A stretch of DNA of 64,000 nucleotides from Talinum fruticosum (Eukaryota > Streptophyta > Magnoliopsida > Caryophyllales > Talinaceae), in the NCBI GenBank assembly GCA_021018815.1, contig JAITYX010000047.1:1798001-1862000 (forward strand), read 5' to 3'. Made by a program: the position numbers and the translations under genes. Below are positions 11,548 to 23,300 of the stretch, in pieces (positions within the stretch are counted from its first letter, which is position 1; each line of letters opens with the position of its first letter). The notes under the pieces are model-generated. The model was not told where the DNA came from, did not search any database, and was given only the letters and a program-made list of their open reading frames with translations.

Positions 11548-12164
11548 AGGGTGTGTTTGGTTGGGGGAAAATATTTTCCATGGGAAAATAAATTTTCAAG
11601 GAAAATCATTTTCCGCCTACATTTTCCTTTATTTAGTAGAAGGAAAATAATATTCTAAATAGCTACTTAAATGCAAAAACCAACCATAAAAATTTCATAA
11701 ATATGAAAAGAAAAGATAAATAACTAATTCAACTTCAAAACTCAAATATATATATATGTTGAACACCTAAATTTGATAAGTTTGTACATCTCCCTATGAT
11801 CAAATTTTTTCATGTATAAAATAATAGAAATTACAAAAAAAGAAACAAATATTGTAAAAAAATTTCATTTATGAACTTTACAACAAAAAAGGAAAAAGAT
11901 AAGGACAAAACTTGGAAAAAGAAAGCTGAAGGTGGCATAGCAGAGAAGTTTAGAACTTGAACTCCCAATGGTAAGACTTTACTTTCCCTTGATTGAGAAA
12001 GAGAAAAATTAATTTCCTTCCTCATAAAAGGAAATTTATTTTCCCTTGATTGAGGGAAATTACTTTCCCCAAAAATATTTATCCACCACTTATGCTACCA
12101 AACGGCGAAACATAGAATGATAATTTTTCGAGAAAATATTTTCCACCGAAACAAACACACCCTA
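11548..12164. mobile_element. TIR element (MITE), about 617 bp
   Basis: The left end AGGGTGTGTTTGGTT...GGAAAATATTTTCC is matched in reverse complement at the right end, GGAAAATATTTTC...CAAACACACCCT. The terminal inverted repeats span about 35 bp with few mismatches. The inside is AT-rich with secondary inverted GGAAAAT/ATTTTCC copies and no coding potential. The outer GGGTGTGTTTGG is typical of hAT or PIF/Harbinger-type plant MITEs. The flanks TTA and TAA do not form an exact duplication, so I leave the superfamily open. Confidence 0.7.
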
Positions 12165-12914
12165 AATCAAAATTACCTAAATCAAAATTACTCTTAAGAG
12201 CTCTAAAAAACTTTTCTGTTGAGATTTGAAACAAATAGCATTCACATTTTGGAGACGTAAAGGTTATAAAAAATCCTTTTACTTTGGATATGTTTGTCAA
12301 CTCCCAAAAGATCTACCACTGATTATTTTTCAAAAGTCGATTAAGTTGAAGTAATTAGATAATATTTAAAATGGGAAAAAAATAAGTAGTATTAGTAGTA
12401 GTAAGTTAAAAGAAAGTGACAACATGATAATAAGATACAAAAACATGAAATTATTAAAAGGAATTCAAACTAGACATGAATCGAACTGATTTTGATTCAA
12501 AGAAAAGGTTTTAAAAGTCTTAAGATATTATTTCTTTACGCAGAAACATCAAAAATAAAATGTCACAAAGCTACTGGAAGCAAGCAACACGCTGCGTTTT
12601 GAGCAGACTTTACAATCCGGTGCCGGTTCAACTCCAAACTTTGGAGTCTAAACCTGGCTTGGGTTGGTCGAAGCAATACTTTGTCGGCCAACCAAACCCC
12701 AAAAGAATAATTTTGGCTGTTTTGTGGTGCTAGTTGGCTTTTTCGGACTAAGCTGGCTTCCACCATGCTATTTTAATCTAATCTTAACCCGTGCTTACAA
12801 ACAAGATTTGGTTTTCATCATCGAGGCTAATAAAAATAAATAAAATAAATAAAAGAGATAAGGACGACAATTTTTAGGTGTCTATAATGTGTGAATCATG
12901 CCCCGATTTGATTG
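12165..12914. other. Intergenic, no gene seen
   Basis: A short tandem echo (AAATCAAAATTACCTAAATC) at 12165-12190 is followed by AT-rich spacer. The minus-strand frame 12563-12766 has no recognisable domain. Confidence 0.5.
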
Positions 12915-14455
12915 TGAAAGTTTGCTCTTGGAGAGAGTTAGTCACCCTAGAAGGGGGTGAATAGGGTGATGAAGGAATTTAAACAATAAAAGGAAGAATT
13001 AAGTCAAAAGCTGACTTTGAAGCAATGCGAGTCTAGATTGGACTCGGAAAAGTGATAACTCGAAATTACATGGAAACCCTCCTGAGGCGGAAAACCACGG
13101 CCAATGGTAATTCAAGCATCAAGTCTAATCCACTATTTTGAATCCATAAAATACGGTGGACGGACTCAACCAGAATTGCTCCCTTAGACAATTCCTTACG
13201 AAGTTTTCCTAGACTCGAAATTTCCTTATCCGATCTAGTACTTCCTAATTGAGATAACCTTTACAATTAGGAACAAGCTGAGCTGAGTTAACCCTTACAA
13301 CTCAGTCAAGGGGCCTTACTCGGAAAGTAAGAATGAAAGTTGTGACTGATTACAAGACCTTACAACCCGAGAAAGATATGTTAATTACGAGTTGGAGTTG
13401 TAAGTAAAAGATTGAATATGAATACAAAGATTTTCGCTTAAGTATGTGTATTGACAATGATTCCAAAAATCTTCAAGTCTTGAGAGTTGTCTTCTATTTA
13501 TAGATAACCAAGCAGATTAGTCGTTATGACTATCTTCCGATTCAAAGTCCTCTGTGACCGTTGTAACGGTTCTTCTAAGCCACTCATAAAAGCTCCGTTG
13601 AGTTGTGAACGTTGTGCAACGACTCTTCACTCCTTAGAATGTCCCAATCCACTTGGTGGTGTCTAAAAAATAGGGTGGAAACCACCGTTGAGTTTAGCTT
13701 TGAAGATTTCGAGTTTTGGAAACAGGACAACCATGACAAAATTTCGGGCCTTGGTCGAAGTAGAAAAAAGCCTTGTTTCTTTGGTGATTTGACATCTTGA
13801 AGTCGGTTACTTTTGTAATTCAAAAGTAGGATAACCTCGTTAAAATAACCTACAAAAGTAAATCAATTTGGTTCTCAAAGTATAAAATACTTTGGTCCAA
13901 TATTAAACACGAGATAATAATTTAATTAAAATAATTAAGTGCATAATTATCCGAGTCCTGGAAAAGTGAAATTTTACGAGTCTAATATTCATTATACTCA
14001 AATTCCATCCGAGTCGATGTAGAAATAAATCAAGTCGGATAAACAATATCATAGTAGTAATACTTGATCTAGACTAACAAAGTTCAAACGAAACATGCTT
14101 GATCGAAAAGGATGAATTACCACCGTAATTTGCTTAGAACTTAAAATATGAAGTCGGACTCGAGTTTAAGAGTGTTAGAGTGATTGTTTTAACATGCGAT
14201 AAGTCTAAGTGTTGTCCGAGTGACTCGGAACTACAGATGTGAAAAGATGAGCAATAGTATGCTTTCCGAGTCGATCGAGAATCAAATGAAAACAAATGCA
14301 ATAGTTTACGTAACACTCGGAAAAGATTCTATACCACTCGAAGCAGTTTATATATCACTTAGAATGACTTGTAATCAAAACTTATAAGAGATGGAGTTTA
14401 GACCTGATTCCTTAACAGTCACTTAGAATGTTACTCATGCAAAGTCCGAGTCTTC
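12915..14455 (-). mobile_element. Second solo LTR of the SIRE-type copia family
   Basis: This copy starts TGAAAGTTTGCTCTTGG and ends GAGTCTTC, followed by GATTG. The same GATTG precedes the start (12910-12914 and 14456-14460), giving a 5-bp target-site duplication; the last base of the expected CTTCA end is missing. It shares the terminal block (GTCACCCTAGAAGGGGGTGA), the CTCCTGAGGCGGAAAACCAC stretch and the promoter region with the LTRs at 6071-7658 and 48870-50264, but has clearly diverged from both. Orientation is minus. No internal region remains. Confidence 0.85.
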
Positions 14456-14975
<520 letters not shown>

Positions 14976-15014
14976 TAATGGATCTAAACTGTTAACTCTG
15001 TAAATATATATATT

Positions 15015-16146
15015 GTGGCGTTTGGTTGGATGTAATGTAATAGAGATGTAATGTAATCAACTATGTAATGTAATTAGGTATGCAATGTAATGGGATAACA
15101 ATTACATTACCATGTTTGGTTACATAAAAAGTGTAATGTAATCACAAAGGTAATGGATTATTTTAATGAAAGAAAATAGTAATTAAATTATTGTAGTGGA
15201 GGTAAATGTTATCTAAATAAATATTTGAGCAAGATATTTAAATTTGAGCTTTTAAAATATTTTTATAAATAATCAAGTTTTATTTCTTTCGTGACAAATA
15301 TCAATTATATTATTCTAATGGCTATAAATATCGTAACAAAGATAAATGTTATCCACACGAAAATATTTTAAATTCGAAATCATATTTGAGATTTTTTAAA
15401 ATCTTTTCTATCATATTTTTCAATTTTAAATTTTTGGTGGCAAAAAGAACAACCGGATTATTCTATAATGGCGATAAATGTTTGTCGTAGTGAAGATAAA
15501 TGTATCCAAATAACAAAATTTTAAACTCTACATTTATATTTGAGATTTTTTTAATCTCTTCTATCATATAATTAAGTTTTGAATTTTTTTCTTTGATAAA
15601 AGAATACCAACTAAAATTATTTTATTGATGATAAATATTTATTGAATTAAAGATAAATTAAAAAAATTAAAGATAAATGTTAACAAGTAAAAAAAATTGA
15701 TAAAAAAAATTTTAATTTCAGCTTTTTTATCTTTTTAATTGAATAGTTAAATTTTGAGTTCAAAATGTTGAAGTAGGATTTTTCTCTTAATGACCAACCG
15801 ATCATATTATATATTAAGATAATAAAAGAAAGAAAATCAAATTTTTTTCTTAAATTGATGAATTTTTGCTTGCGAAGGAGGAGGGAGAAAAAGGATATGG
15901 AATAGAGAGAGGGAGGAGAGAGAGAGAGAGAAAATTATTTGAAGTGTGTTAAAATTTGATCACAAAGATGGATGTAATCATGATTGTTTAGTAAATCTTC
16001 AAGTAATTGTAATTGCATAGGTAGAGGTTAATGTGATTACAATGTAATTTTAATTGCATTACTAACTTGCAATCAAATATGATAATGTAATGACCATTAC
16101 CACTTTGATTGCATTACCACTTTGATTACATGTAACCAAACATGCC

Positions 16147-16147
<1 letters not shown>
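15015..16147. mobile_element. Large AT-rich TIR element (about 1.1 kb)
   Basis: The left end GGCGTTTGGTTGGATGTAAT is mirrored by the right end, whose reverse complement reads GGCATGTTTGGTTACATGTA. The subterminal regions on both sides are filled with TGTAATGTAAT/GTAATCAAAG-type units. The interior is AT-rich without coding potential. The termini resemble hAT or Harbinger MITEs, although it is long for one. It sits between two copies of a GT microsatellite with the same flank. Confidence 0.55.
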
Positions 16148-16185
<38 letters not shown>

Positions 16186-16215
16186 ATGGATCTAAACTGT
16201 TAGCTCTGTAACATG
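16148..16215. repeat. Second GT microsatellite with a duplicated flank
   Basis: A run of about 16 GT units (16151-16182) is followed by ATAATGGATCTAAACTGTTA and GCTCTGTAA. Nearly the same string follows the long GT array at 14973-15003. The pair shows that the microsatellite plus about 30 bp of unique flank is duplicated around the TIR element. Confidence 0.8.
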
Positions 16216-16750
16216 TTAATAGATCACCTCTTTATTTTTCTCTCTACATCTATTTGTCAGTTATTATTGTCTTTTCACATTTGGTATCTCACATTCTCAC
16301 ATTTGGTATATATATATAAGTGAGCACAACTTTTAGGTGAGCTCACTCCATTAGGTTTGCTCCATCGATCTAGAACTTTCAGTTTTAATCCAACGGTGGT
16401 CAATCAAAGGTGCGAATTTAAGCCCCAAGAAAAAGGAAAATCAAATGTGCGTAAGGGATAGAGTCTCAAATATAGGGTTCATTAGTCAACACCCAACCTC
16501 ACAATTCTCTCTCTTTACATGTATCTTCTATTCCCTTCCTTTCATTCTCAAATTGAAACGCTTCGAGGTATGCTCGCCGATTGCCATGGCCTTCGATCTT
16601 CCAGTTGTTTCTCACCCACCGACATCCCTCAGCCAAACGTGCACCACCGTCGAAACCCTAGTCAATATTAGTTCAATTTGCAAATTTCTCACCTTTTTAG
16701 CTCTCTTCAAAGATCCTAGTTGCAACAATGACCAAGACCTTATTAAAGTA
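16216..16750. other. Possible worn gene leader, no supportable gene
   Basis: A CT-rich, leader-like stretch (16495-16560) leads to an ATG at 16586 (MAFDLPVVSHPPTSLSQT). The frame continues to 16828 but runs into the degenerate repeat, and I recognise no domain. It could be a gene fragment carried by a transposon; the evidence is thin. Confidence 0.25.
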
Positions 16751-16754
16751 CTGT

Positions 16755-16995
16755 TCGAACTTACATACAAAACGTACATAAATATAAACATAAACGAAAC
16801 GAATATAAACGAATCGAAACGAATATAAAAGAGCGAGAAACGAACATAAGATAATAGAAACGAATAGAAATGATTATAAACAAACAGAAATGAGTTGTTA
16901 AAATAAGAAACAAGCGAACATAAACGAATATAAAAGAACATAAACGAACATAAATGAATATAAAAGAAAATAAACAAATATAAAATATAAATATA
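16755..16995 (+). repeat. Degenerate ACGAACATAAACGAATATAA repeat (forward copy)
   Basis: After an entry motif GTTCGAACTTACAT come about 230 bp of variants of AAACGAACATAAACGAA. The same motif and repeat occur in reverse complement at 25190-25430. The repeated arrangement suggests a dispersed element with an internal variable minisatellite, not a chance low-complexity tract. Confidence 0.6.
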
Positions 16996-17711
16996 TTCTA
17001 TTTTTCATGTAAAGTCGAATAGGCCCTGATTTGTCATTAGTTGTTTAATTTGTTAATTTTTGTAAAATTGCTAAAGCGTTATAAATTTTTGTGGTAAACC
17101 CAAACAAGAGTTCTTATTCTTTGGTTGATTATTTTGACAAATTCTGAGCATCAAAGAAAAGTAACCAGAGAAGTAGACTACATAAATTGCATATGTAGGA
17201 TTTGAAATCACGAATTCATGCATCACCACACGTTGCTCTATCTTTAACCTAATAGGCTTCAAAAGGGGATGGGGTTCAACCCAAGCAACTTATCACCGTT
17301 ACTCGTCAAAAACAAGTAGACACATAATACTAACTTGTTGAAACACAATGGAGTCATCGTCTGTTTTCTATGGGGAAGTTAATAGCCATGTTGGAACAAA
17401 TAAACACAGCATAGTATCAAACAAGCTGAATCAAAGTATTTTCCATACAAATCCCGCATAAGCTACATTGTTGTCAAAATTTTATAGGTCAGCTTTTAAT
17501 GAACTCAAGTGCAGTTAAATGTGGATAGTTTGAATCTAATACAATTCAATTTGACTAGCCCTCTTCAATCTGCCATGTTTTTGGTAATGAGAAATTGTAT
17601 TATATAATTATTGACATTTTTCAAATAGTTTTTGGATTAAAATAAACTATATTTTGGAAGTTTTGAATGTTTATATACCCTAATTTAAAGTTTGATGGGT
17701 GTGCACTACAC
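16996..17711. other. Intergenic, no gene seen
   Basis: AT-rich spacer with short chance frames (for example 17071-17262 minus). I recognise no repeat boundary or motif. Confidence 0.5.
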
Positions 17712-17977
17712 TTGGGGGATAATTATTAGTCAAAACCAACACCGAGTTAGGAGGTGATGGATTTGGTTTCATGATGCTACTGTAGACGAAGTCATGTGCG
17801 TTTCTTGTTATACACTTACTTTTGAAGTTGTAAGTACTTTTAAAGAGTCAATCGAACCAATTATAATTTTAAAAGTAAGAGTACAACAATAAATACGGAT
17901 GTCTTCGTCTGATTCATGAAACCGAATTTGTCACCTACTAATTCAATGTTGGTTTAAAAAACAAAATTACCCCCTAG
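17712..17977. mobile_element. Foldback MITE, about 266 bp
   Basis: Nearly the whole segment is one imperfect hairpin. The left arm (AACCAACACCGAGTTAGGAG, GGTTTCATGATG, GACGAAGTCATG, ACTTACTTTTGAAG) is matched in order by the reverse complement of the right arm (AACCAACATTGAATTAGTAG, GGTTTCATGA, GACGAAGACAT, ACTCTTACTTTTAAAA). The outermost bases are TTGGGGGATAATTA and TTACCCCCTAGG, also complementary. It has no coding capacity. The family is not assigned. Confidence 0.75.
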
Positions 17978-18970
17978 GTTAGTAAACTCTCATCCAACAT
18001 TAAAGATACAAAAAGAGTCCAAACTTCTCAACGTATGGTTTATTTTAATTAAAATATCAATTTTCACTGTAGAATTCAATTCAATTTGCTTTTGAATGCA
18101 ATAATAGATGACAAAATGAATCCAAATGATACACCAATAATTTGAAAAGGATGGGAAAATAATGAACATCTCCAAATTTTAACACAAATTGTCTCCAACT
18201 TCTCAAGACCAGGTTGGTTTTCATAATCACTACTTGATCTTGGTTCATAAGGTGTTTTGGGCATCACTTTTCTTGATTGCTGAAGGGATTAAAGGCTCTC
18301 TTCATTTGATTATTTTACTTATCAGACCCTTCAATTAGAACAAGGCTCCTCTTTTTAAACACAACTCCAATCAAGGGTTGAATTGGCAAAAGAGCCCACT
18401 TTTTAGCAAATAACTCAATAGCTTCCTTAGTTTTAGCTTGTCTTTAACGCATCTAGGAAGCTAAGCATAAAATAGCTTTTCAAAAGACCAAAAGAAAGTT
18501 CACTTAAGAGCCTTTGAACAAGATGACCGTGGAGACCAAATATTGTTTATGAAGACCATAAAATAGCATCAATTTCATGAATTTAGATGGCGTTCACATA
18601 ACAAAAAAAAAAACACAAAATAAAAGAAAAATTATAGGATAATACCGGGTATGGACAGAGGCATTACATAAATGAAAAAAGTCAACAAAAATTAAATTTA
18701 ATGTAAATTACGAATTAGGGTTTCGACACTGGAGGTGGAAGCAGGGGAGGACGAAAGCTATTAGTGATTCCGGCATGTGCTTTCTGACAACGGAGGTAGA
18801 ACATCAAGTGGTGGAGATGAGGAAGCCATGGTGCCCAATGTTTCCTGGGTAGTCATGGATTCAGGTGGGGTAAGGGTTTTGGTGCCCTACTTTTCCTGCT
18901 AGGCCATTTACTGGAATTTTCCAGCAAGGGAGGAGAGAGAGAGAAAGACAGCAGGTAGTATGGAAGTATA
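17978..18970. other. Intergenic, no gene seen
   Basis: AT-rich spacer. A more genic-looking patch at 18715-18960 (an AATTAGGGTTTCGAC start on the plus strand, purine-rich end) contains only a 31-codon minus-strand frame that I do not recognise. Confidence 0.45.
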
Positions 18971-19482
18971 AGAGCATCCCTAATAAGAGAGAGTGAGTAG
19001 TGCAGAGAGTATCCTAATAAGGAAAAACTCCCTTTAGTGTTACTTATTTTACGTCATCAAATATATTAATAGATTAATAAAAATATAATTAGTATCAAAA
19101 AAGACACCCAACTTCACAATAATGATAATAATTTTTAATGTCACTTTTGGTCCTCATGTCCCACCTTCTCTCTCCTACACTTAATTTGGACAAGTTTCAC
19201 TTTTAATCTCATTTTTGATTTCTCATGTCCCACTTTAATTTTTCATAATAAGAAAAAAATTTCACATTTTTCTACAATTGAATGAAACCAAAATGAGACC
19301 TTATTGTGGATGTTTTAAGGCCAAAATGAATGTGAGATTCGCCACATATGAAGATTTTGATTTTCTTTTTTTTTTTTTACTTACCTTTGATTGGCCACCC
19401 TTAAATTAAAATTGGACGTTCCACATCAAACATATGTAAGTTAAGAGAATGCAATTTTGAGCATTCATTGTAGCATACTCTA
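18971..19482. mobile_element. Possible MITE with AGAGCATCCC-type ends
   Basis: The left edge AGAGCATCCCTAATAAGAGA and the reverse complement of the right edge (AGAGTATGCTACAATGAATG) are loosely alike and resemble the GAGCATCTCCAATG ends common in plant non-autonomous elements. The interior is AT-rich with no coding capacity. The match is weak and no target duplication is visible. Confidence 0.3.
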
Positions 19483-20396
19483 TCATCAACTGGGTGATGC
19501 GAAGTTGCAAGCATCCTAAAACTATAAGGTCTCGAATATGACAACATAATCACATATTACCTTCTATATCCGGTTTTCAAATCATTTTCTGTGAATGGAA
19601 ACAACACCTCATTGTCAATAAAGAACTTCGCATAACTACCATGATACTCAAGATTGCAATATGCAGATCACCTGAGGCCAAGATGTCTATCAGGAGGGTT
19701 TTGCAAGTGCAGCCTTTGAATCAGAGCAAATCAAGCAAAGACTATAATGCTAGCATGGAAATACAAGGCCCAATCATGACGCTTTGATGAATATTTTTCC
19801 CAACCCAAAGTAAAGTACAACAGAAGGCATTATGCATTCGAAGAGGTAGAATGATAAAAGTTCGAACAGGATAATTCAGGGGAAAAACAAAAAAGAAGAG
19901 AATCCTAAATAAGCTAGCTTCACAACAAGAACGAACCCCAAACTCCGGAAAAAAAAAAGAAAAAGGAAAAAGCATGATGCAAGTAGTGAAATGTACACGA
20001 AATAATGACACCAAATGTTCCTGCTAGAAAGATGTATTCAATATGTATACATACATTGGTTCCACTCCACAGGGCAGCAAAGCTCGGTTTTTGAGAGCTT
20101 ACTTCCCACAAGTATTGCTAGGTGTACTGAAGTTTGTTCAGGTCTATGACAATTTGCTACCAACACTTATTAACCATAATAGAGATCCCAATCCAAGCGT
20201 ATATAAAGCAATTATAAATAGACATGAAATAAGACCTAAAGTGGGATGTATTTGACAGGTCAATAAACACTTTGATAAAAATAGATCTTACTTTGGACAA
20301 GTTTACTTACATGTTAGTCACAATGTCTAGTCTAGCAACAGAAATGATGGAATGGGCATGTTCAAGGTCTGGATCAAAGAAAGAGCAGCATTTACT
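19483..20396 (-). other. Downstream region of the zinc-finger gene
   Basis: This lies 3' of the stop codon at 20397 on the minus strand and should include the 3' UTR. It has no separate gene that I can support; the short frames (19742-20014, 20043-20255) have no recognisable domain. Confidence 0.45.
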
Positions 20397-23300
20397 TTAG
20401 TTTGAGTGATGAACTTGATTCCCTCCTCTGCTATGACCACTGTTGTAACCAGACCATTCAACATTAATGGCGGCGCTTTGTGTGAATGTCAAACCAACAG
20501 AAGAATTACCAGAGGGCATTTTATTTGACTCAGCAGCCCAATGTGACTTCAAAGGGTATTGGGGCCGAAGAGCAGACAATGACAAGGCAGGAAAAGTAGG
20601 TAATGAGGACCCAACCAAGTATGGAGCAGCGGCAACTGGGATTTCAGTGAGAGATGAGTCTGACAGATTATATTTCATCGTGCTCATCGGATGATCAAAC
20701 TTGCATGTAGGCCCAAATTTGCAGTACCCATTTTGCAGATAGAAAGTGCAAGGTTGTGCTCCCTGTTTGAAACAAAAAAAAAGTAAAAATATTAAGACAA
20801 CTCTTTATTATGGTAAACAACAAATAAACAAGTAGAATTCAGCCATAAAAAAAGGCTATGGAGTGTAGAAGGTCAAAGTCCACTAATAAGACATAGAATC
20901 TTGGGCGTTCAAACATGTAGCACGCTAATTACTCTTCCCCCCTCTCAATTTCTGCTGGGTCTGCAGTGGACCAGTGAAGGTATGGTAGGATCCAACCGAG
21001 GCAAGTGGTGATGAAGGGAAAAATATGATGCAGACTAGGCCAAATCCCACAAGCATTGGCCACCATAAAAAATTCCCAGCTGGGGTTGAAATATGAATTC
21101 TCAGGCCAAGGTGGTCCTTGTTGCCAATATTCAGACATAGATGATAGATAGCCTAAGAACTACCATTCTTGCAATAGCGAACAGCTATTTAATGAACAAT
21201 GAAATCTTGTCCCCATCACTGAAACAAAGCACAGCCTTAAATTGTGACGTTAACATATAAAACAAAGACTGAGACAGGGGGAACCAAAAAACATCAGACT
21301 AGCAAATGCAGTTGATTCAATGCACAGAATACAGAAAAAGAAAAGCATACAGTAGACATAAGTACAGCAATTTGAAACACATTGCCGTAAGCCTCAAGTA
21401 TATATTAATTTTATATACTTCCTACTGGCATTTAAATAGCTCTAGCTTCAATTTACTTTGTAGAAGGGCTTCAGATAAGGGAAGATAGAACAAGAGAAAT
21501 ATTTAGGGCGTACAGACGAAAAGAAAGGGAAACAAAAGAGGGAGGGATAATAAAGTGAAACAGGGAGAGGAAACACAACTCAACTCAGATCTCATAACAC
21601 AACTCTGGGGATACTAATTATTTAGAAGTCCATTCTAAATTAAAAAACTAATGGCGAAAAAGTGGATCATTGTGACTCACGAGTTAAAACTCAACATCAT
21701 TTCTCAAACAGCAAGAGCTCAAACAGTAGAAATTAATTAGACTAAATCTTAGTTTAAAAAAGCAGGCCCTGGCCGCGCCTAGGCTCAAAAAGCCCAAAGC
21801 CCACCCCCTTACGCCTTGCAAGGGGTGAAGCCCAGCCCCTCCAAAAAGCCCTCTGAGGCACGCGCCTCAGCCAAGGTGCAGTTGTGCATCATGCGCCTTG
21901 CTTGCCTCAGTGAGCCTTTTTCTATTTGTTGCTCTCTCTCTCTCTCTCTCTCTCTCTTTGTTAGACAATAAGTGGGTTAATTGCACCATTTTTTTCAATT
22001 TGTGCTATTTTTTTTTTTTTTTTGCTTTCTTTTTGGTTAAAATTGTATCAAATTCATTGTGTTATCATAATTTAAGACTCTTTGTAGTATTTTTTGTAGT
22101 ACAATGATATCTAATCACTTATTTGATGTCATCACCTAGCATATTCGATCAAAAATATAGCTTGGTATTGATTTTCAAGCATTTTTAAATAAGTGTTCCC
22201 CATTCCAAAAGCCCGCGCCTTCGTCTCAAAACCCACGCCCGGGCTCTAGGATCCTTTGCACTTTTGTGCGCCTTGAGCTTTTTAAACTAAGGGCTAAATA
22301 TTGCAAGCAAATTTTACAACTGGAAGGAAATTTATGTTATTGTATGTCAATGAAGGGGAAAAAATATGCCTCACGTACAGTCCTTTAGTGAATAGCAGCT
22401 AATGCCTTCCTGGAATACTTCTGAAACCCAAAAAAGGTTATAAAACCACAGAGGTCAAAGATCTTTTTAATGGGCACACAGACGACCACCAAAACAAGGC
22501 AAAAAAACTCATATTATTTCTAAAGGATCCCAACAAGAAACAAGAAAATCTACTATGATATGCCTCGTAAGAGCTGTGACCAAAAAAAAAAAAAGACCTT
22601 TTTAATCGATAGTCATTTACTATTCTCAGGTTGACTGTTCATTCAAGAAGAATCACAATTAGTATATTCACATAAATCTAGAAGCTAATGCCCAGCGTTC
22701 TAGCATATTGCATTCTATGCTTGACAACACTTATTTACACCAAAACAACTAGAATATAATTGCAATAAACACATGGCAAATAAGAACTGCAATCACGAAC
22801 TCGGTAGCAAGTTTTTGTTCTAGTCAACCAGTGATAGCACAAGCATAAAACAGGATTAGGTTTACCAGACGAAGAGGCAGACCCAGGGGGCCAAGGAAAC
22901 AAGCTGCAGTTGATGTCACCCGGTCTAGTGGATGATGATATTTACAAGAGACACCAAATTTACAGTTTCCAGTCTTCATGTAGTATTGACACTCAGGTTC
23001 ACCTGGTCTCTCAGGGAACTTGTGGTCTTTTGCACTACTGCTTGAGAACCCAACATTAGATGGTAAAGAAGGATATGATCCTGGTGAGAGTTGGGATACT
23101 CCTGACATGGAACCTGCTCCCACAGGACGCTGATTGCCAGGACTTACAAGTCCCTATAACAAGCACGCCAAAAGATGATTCAGATGCTTACAAACTCCTG
23201 CTTTATAACTCACAGTTAGTTAACAACTTACTGAGTACGACATCCAGCCTGGCATGGGAACCAAGCCAGGAGAGAGAAGAAGTGGACCATAAGTTCCAGG

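Noticed and set aside
12915..14455. Pairing this LTR with 6071-7658 as the two LTRs of one element
   Set aside because: Each has its own different 5-bp target duplication and the DNA between them contains no retrotransposon internal region.
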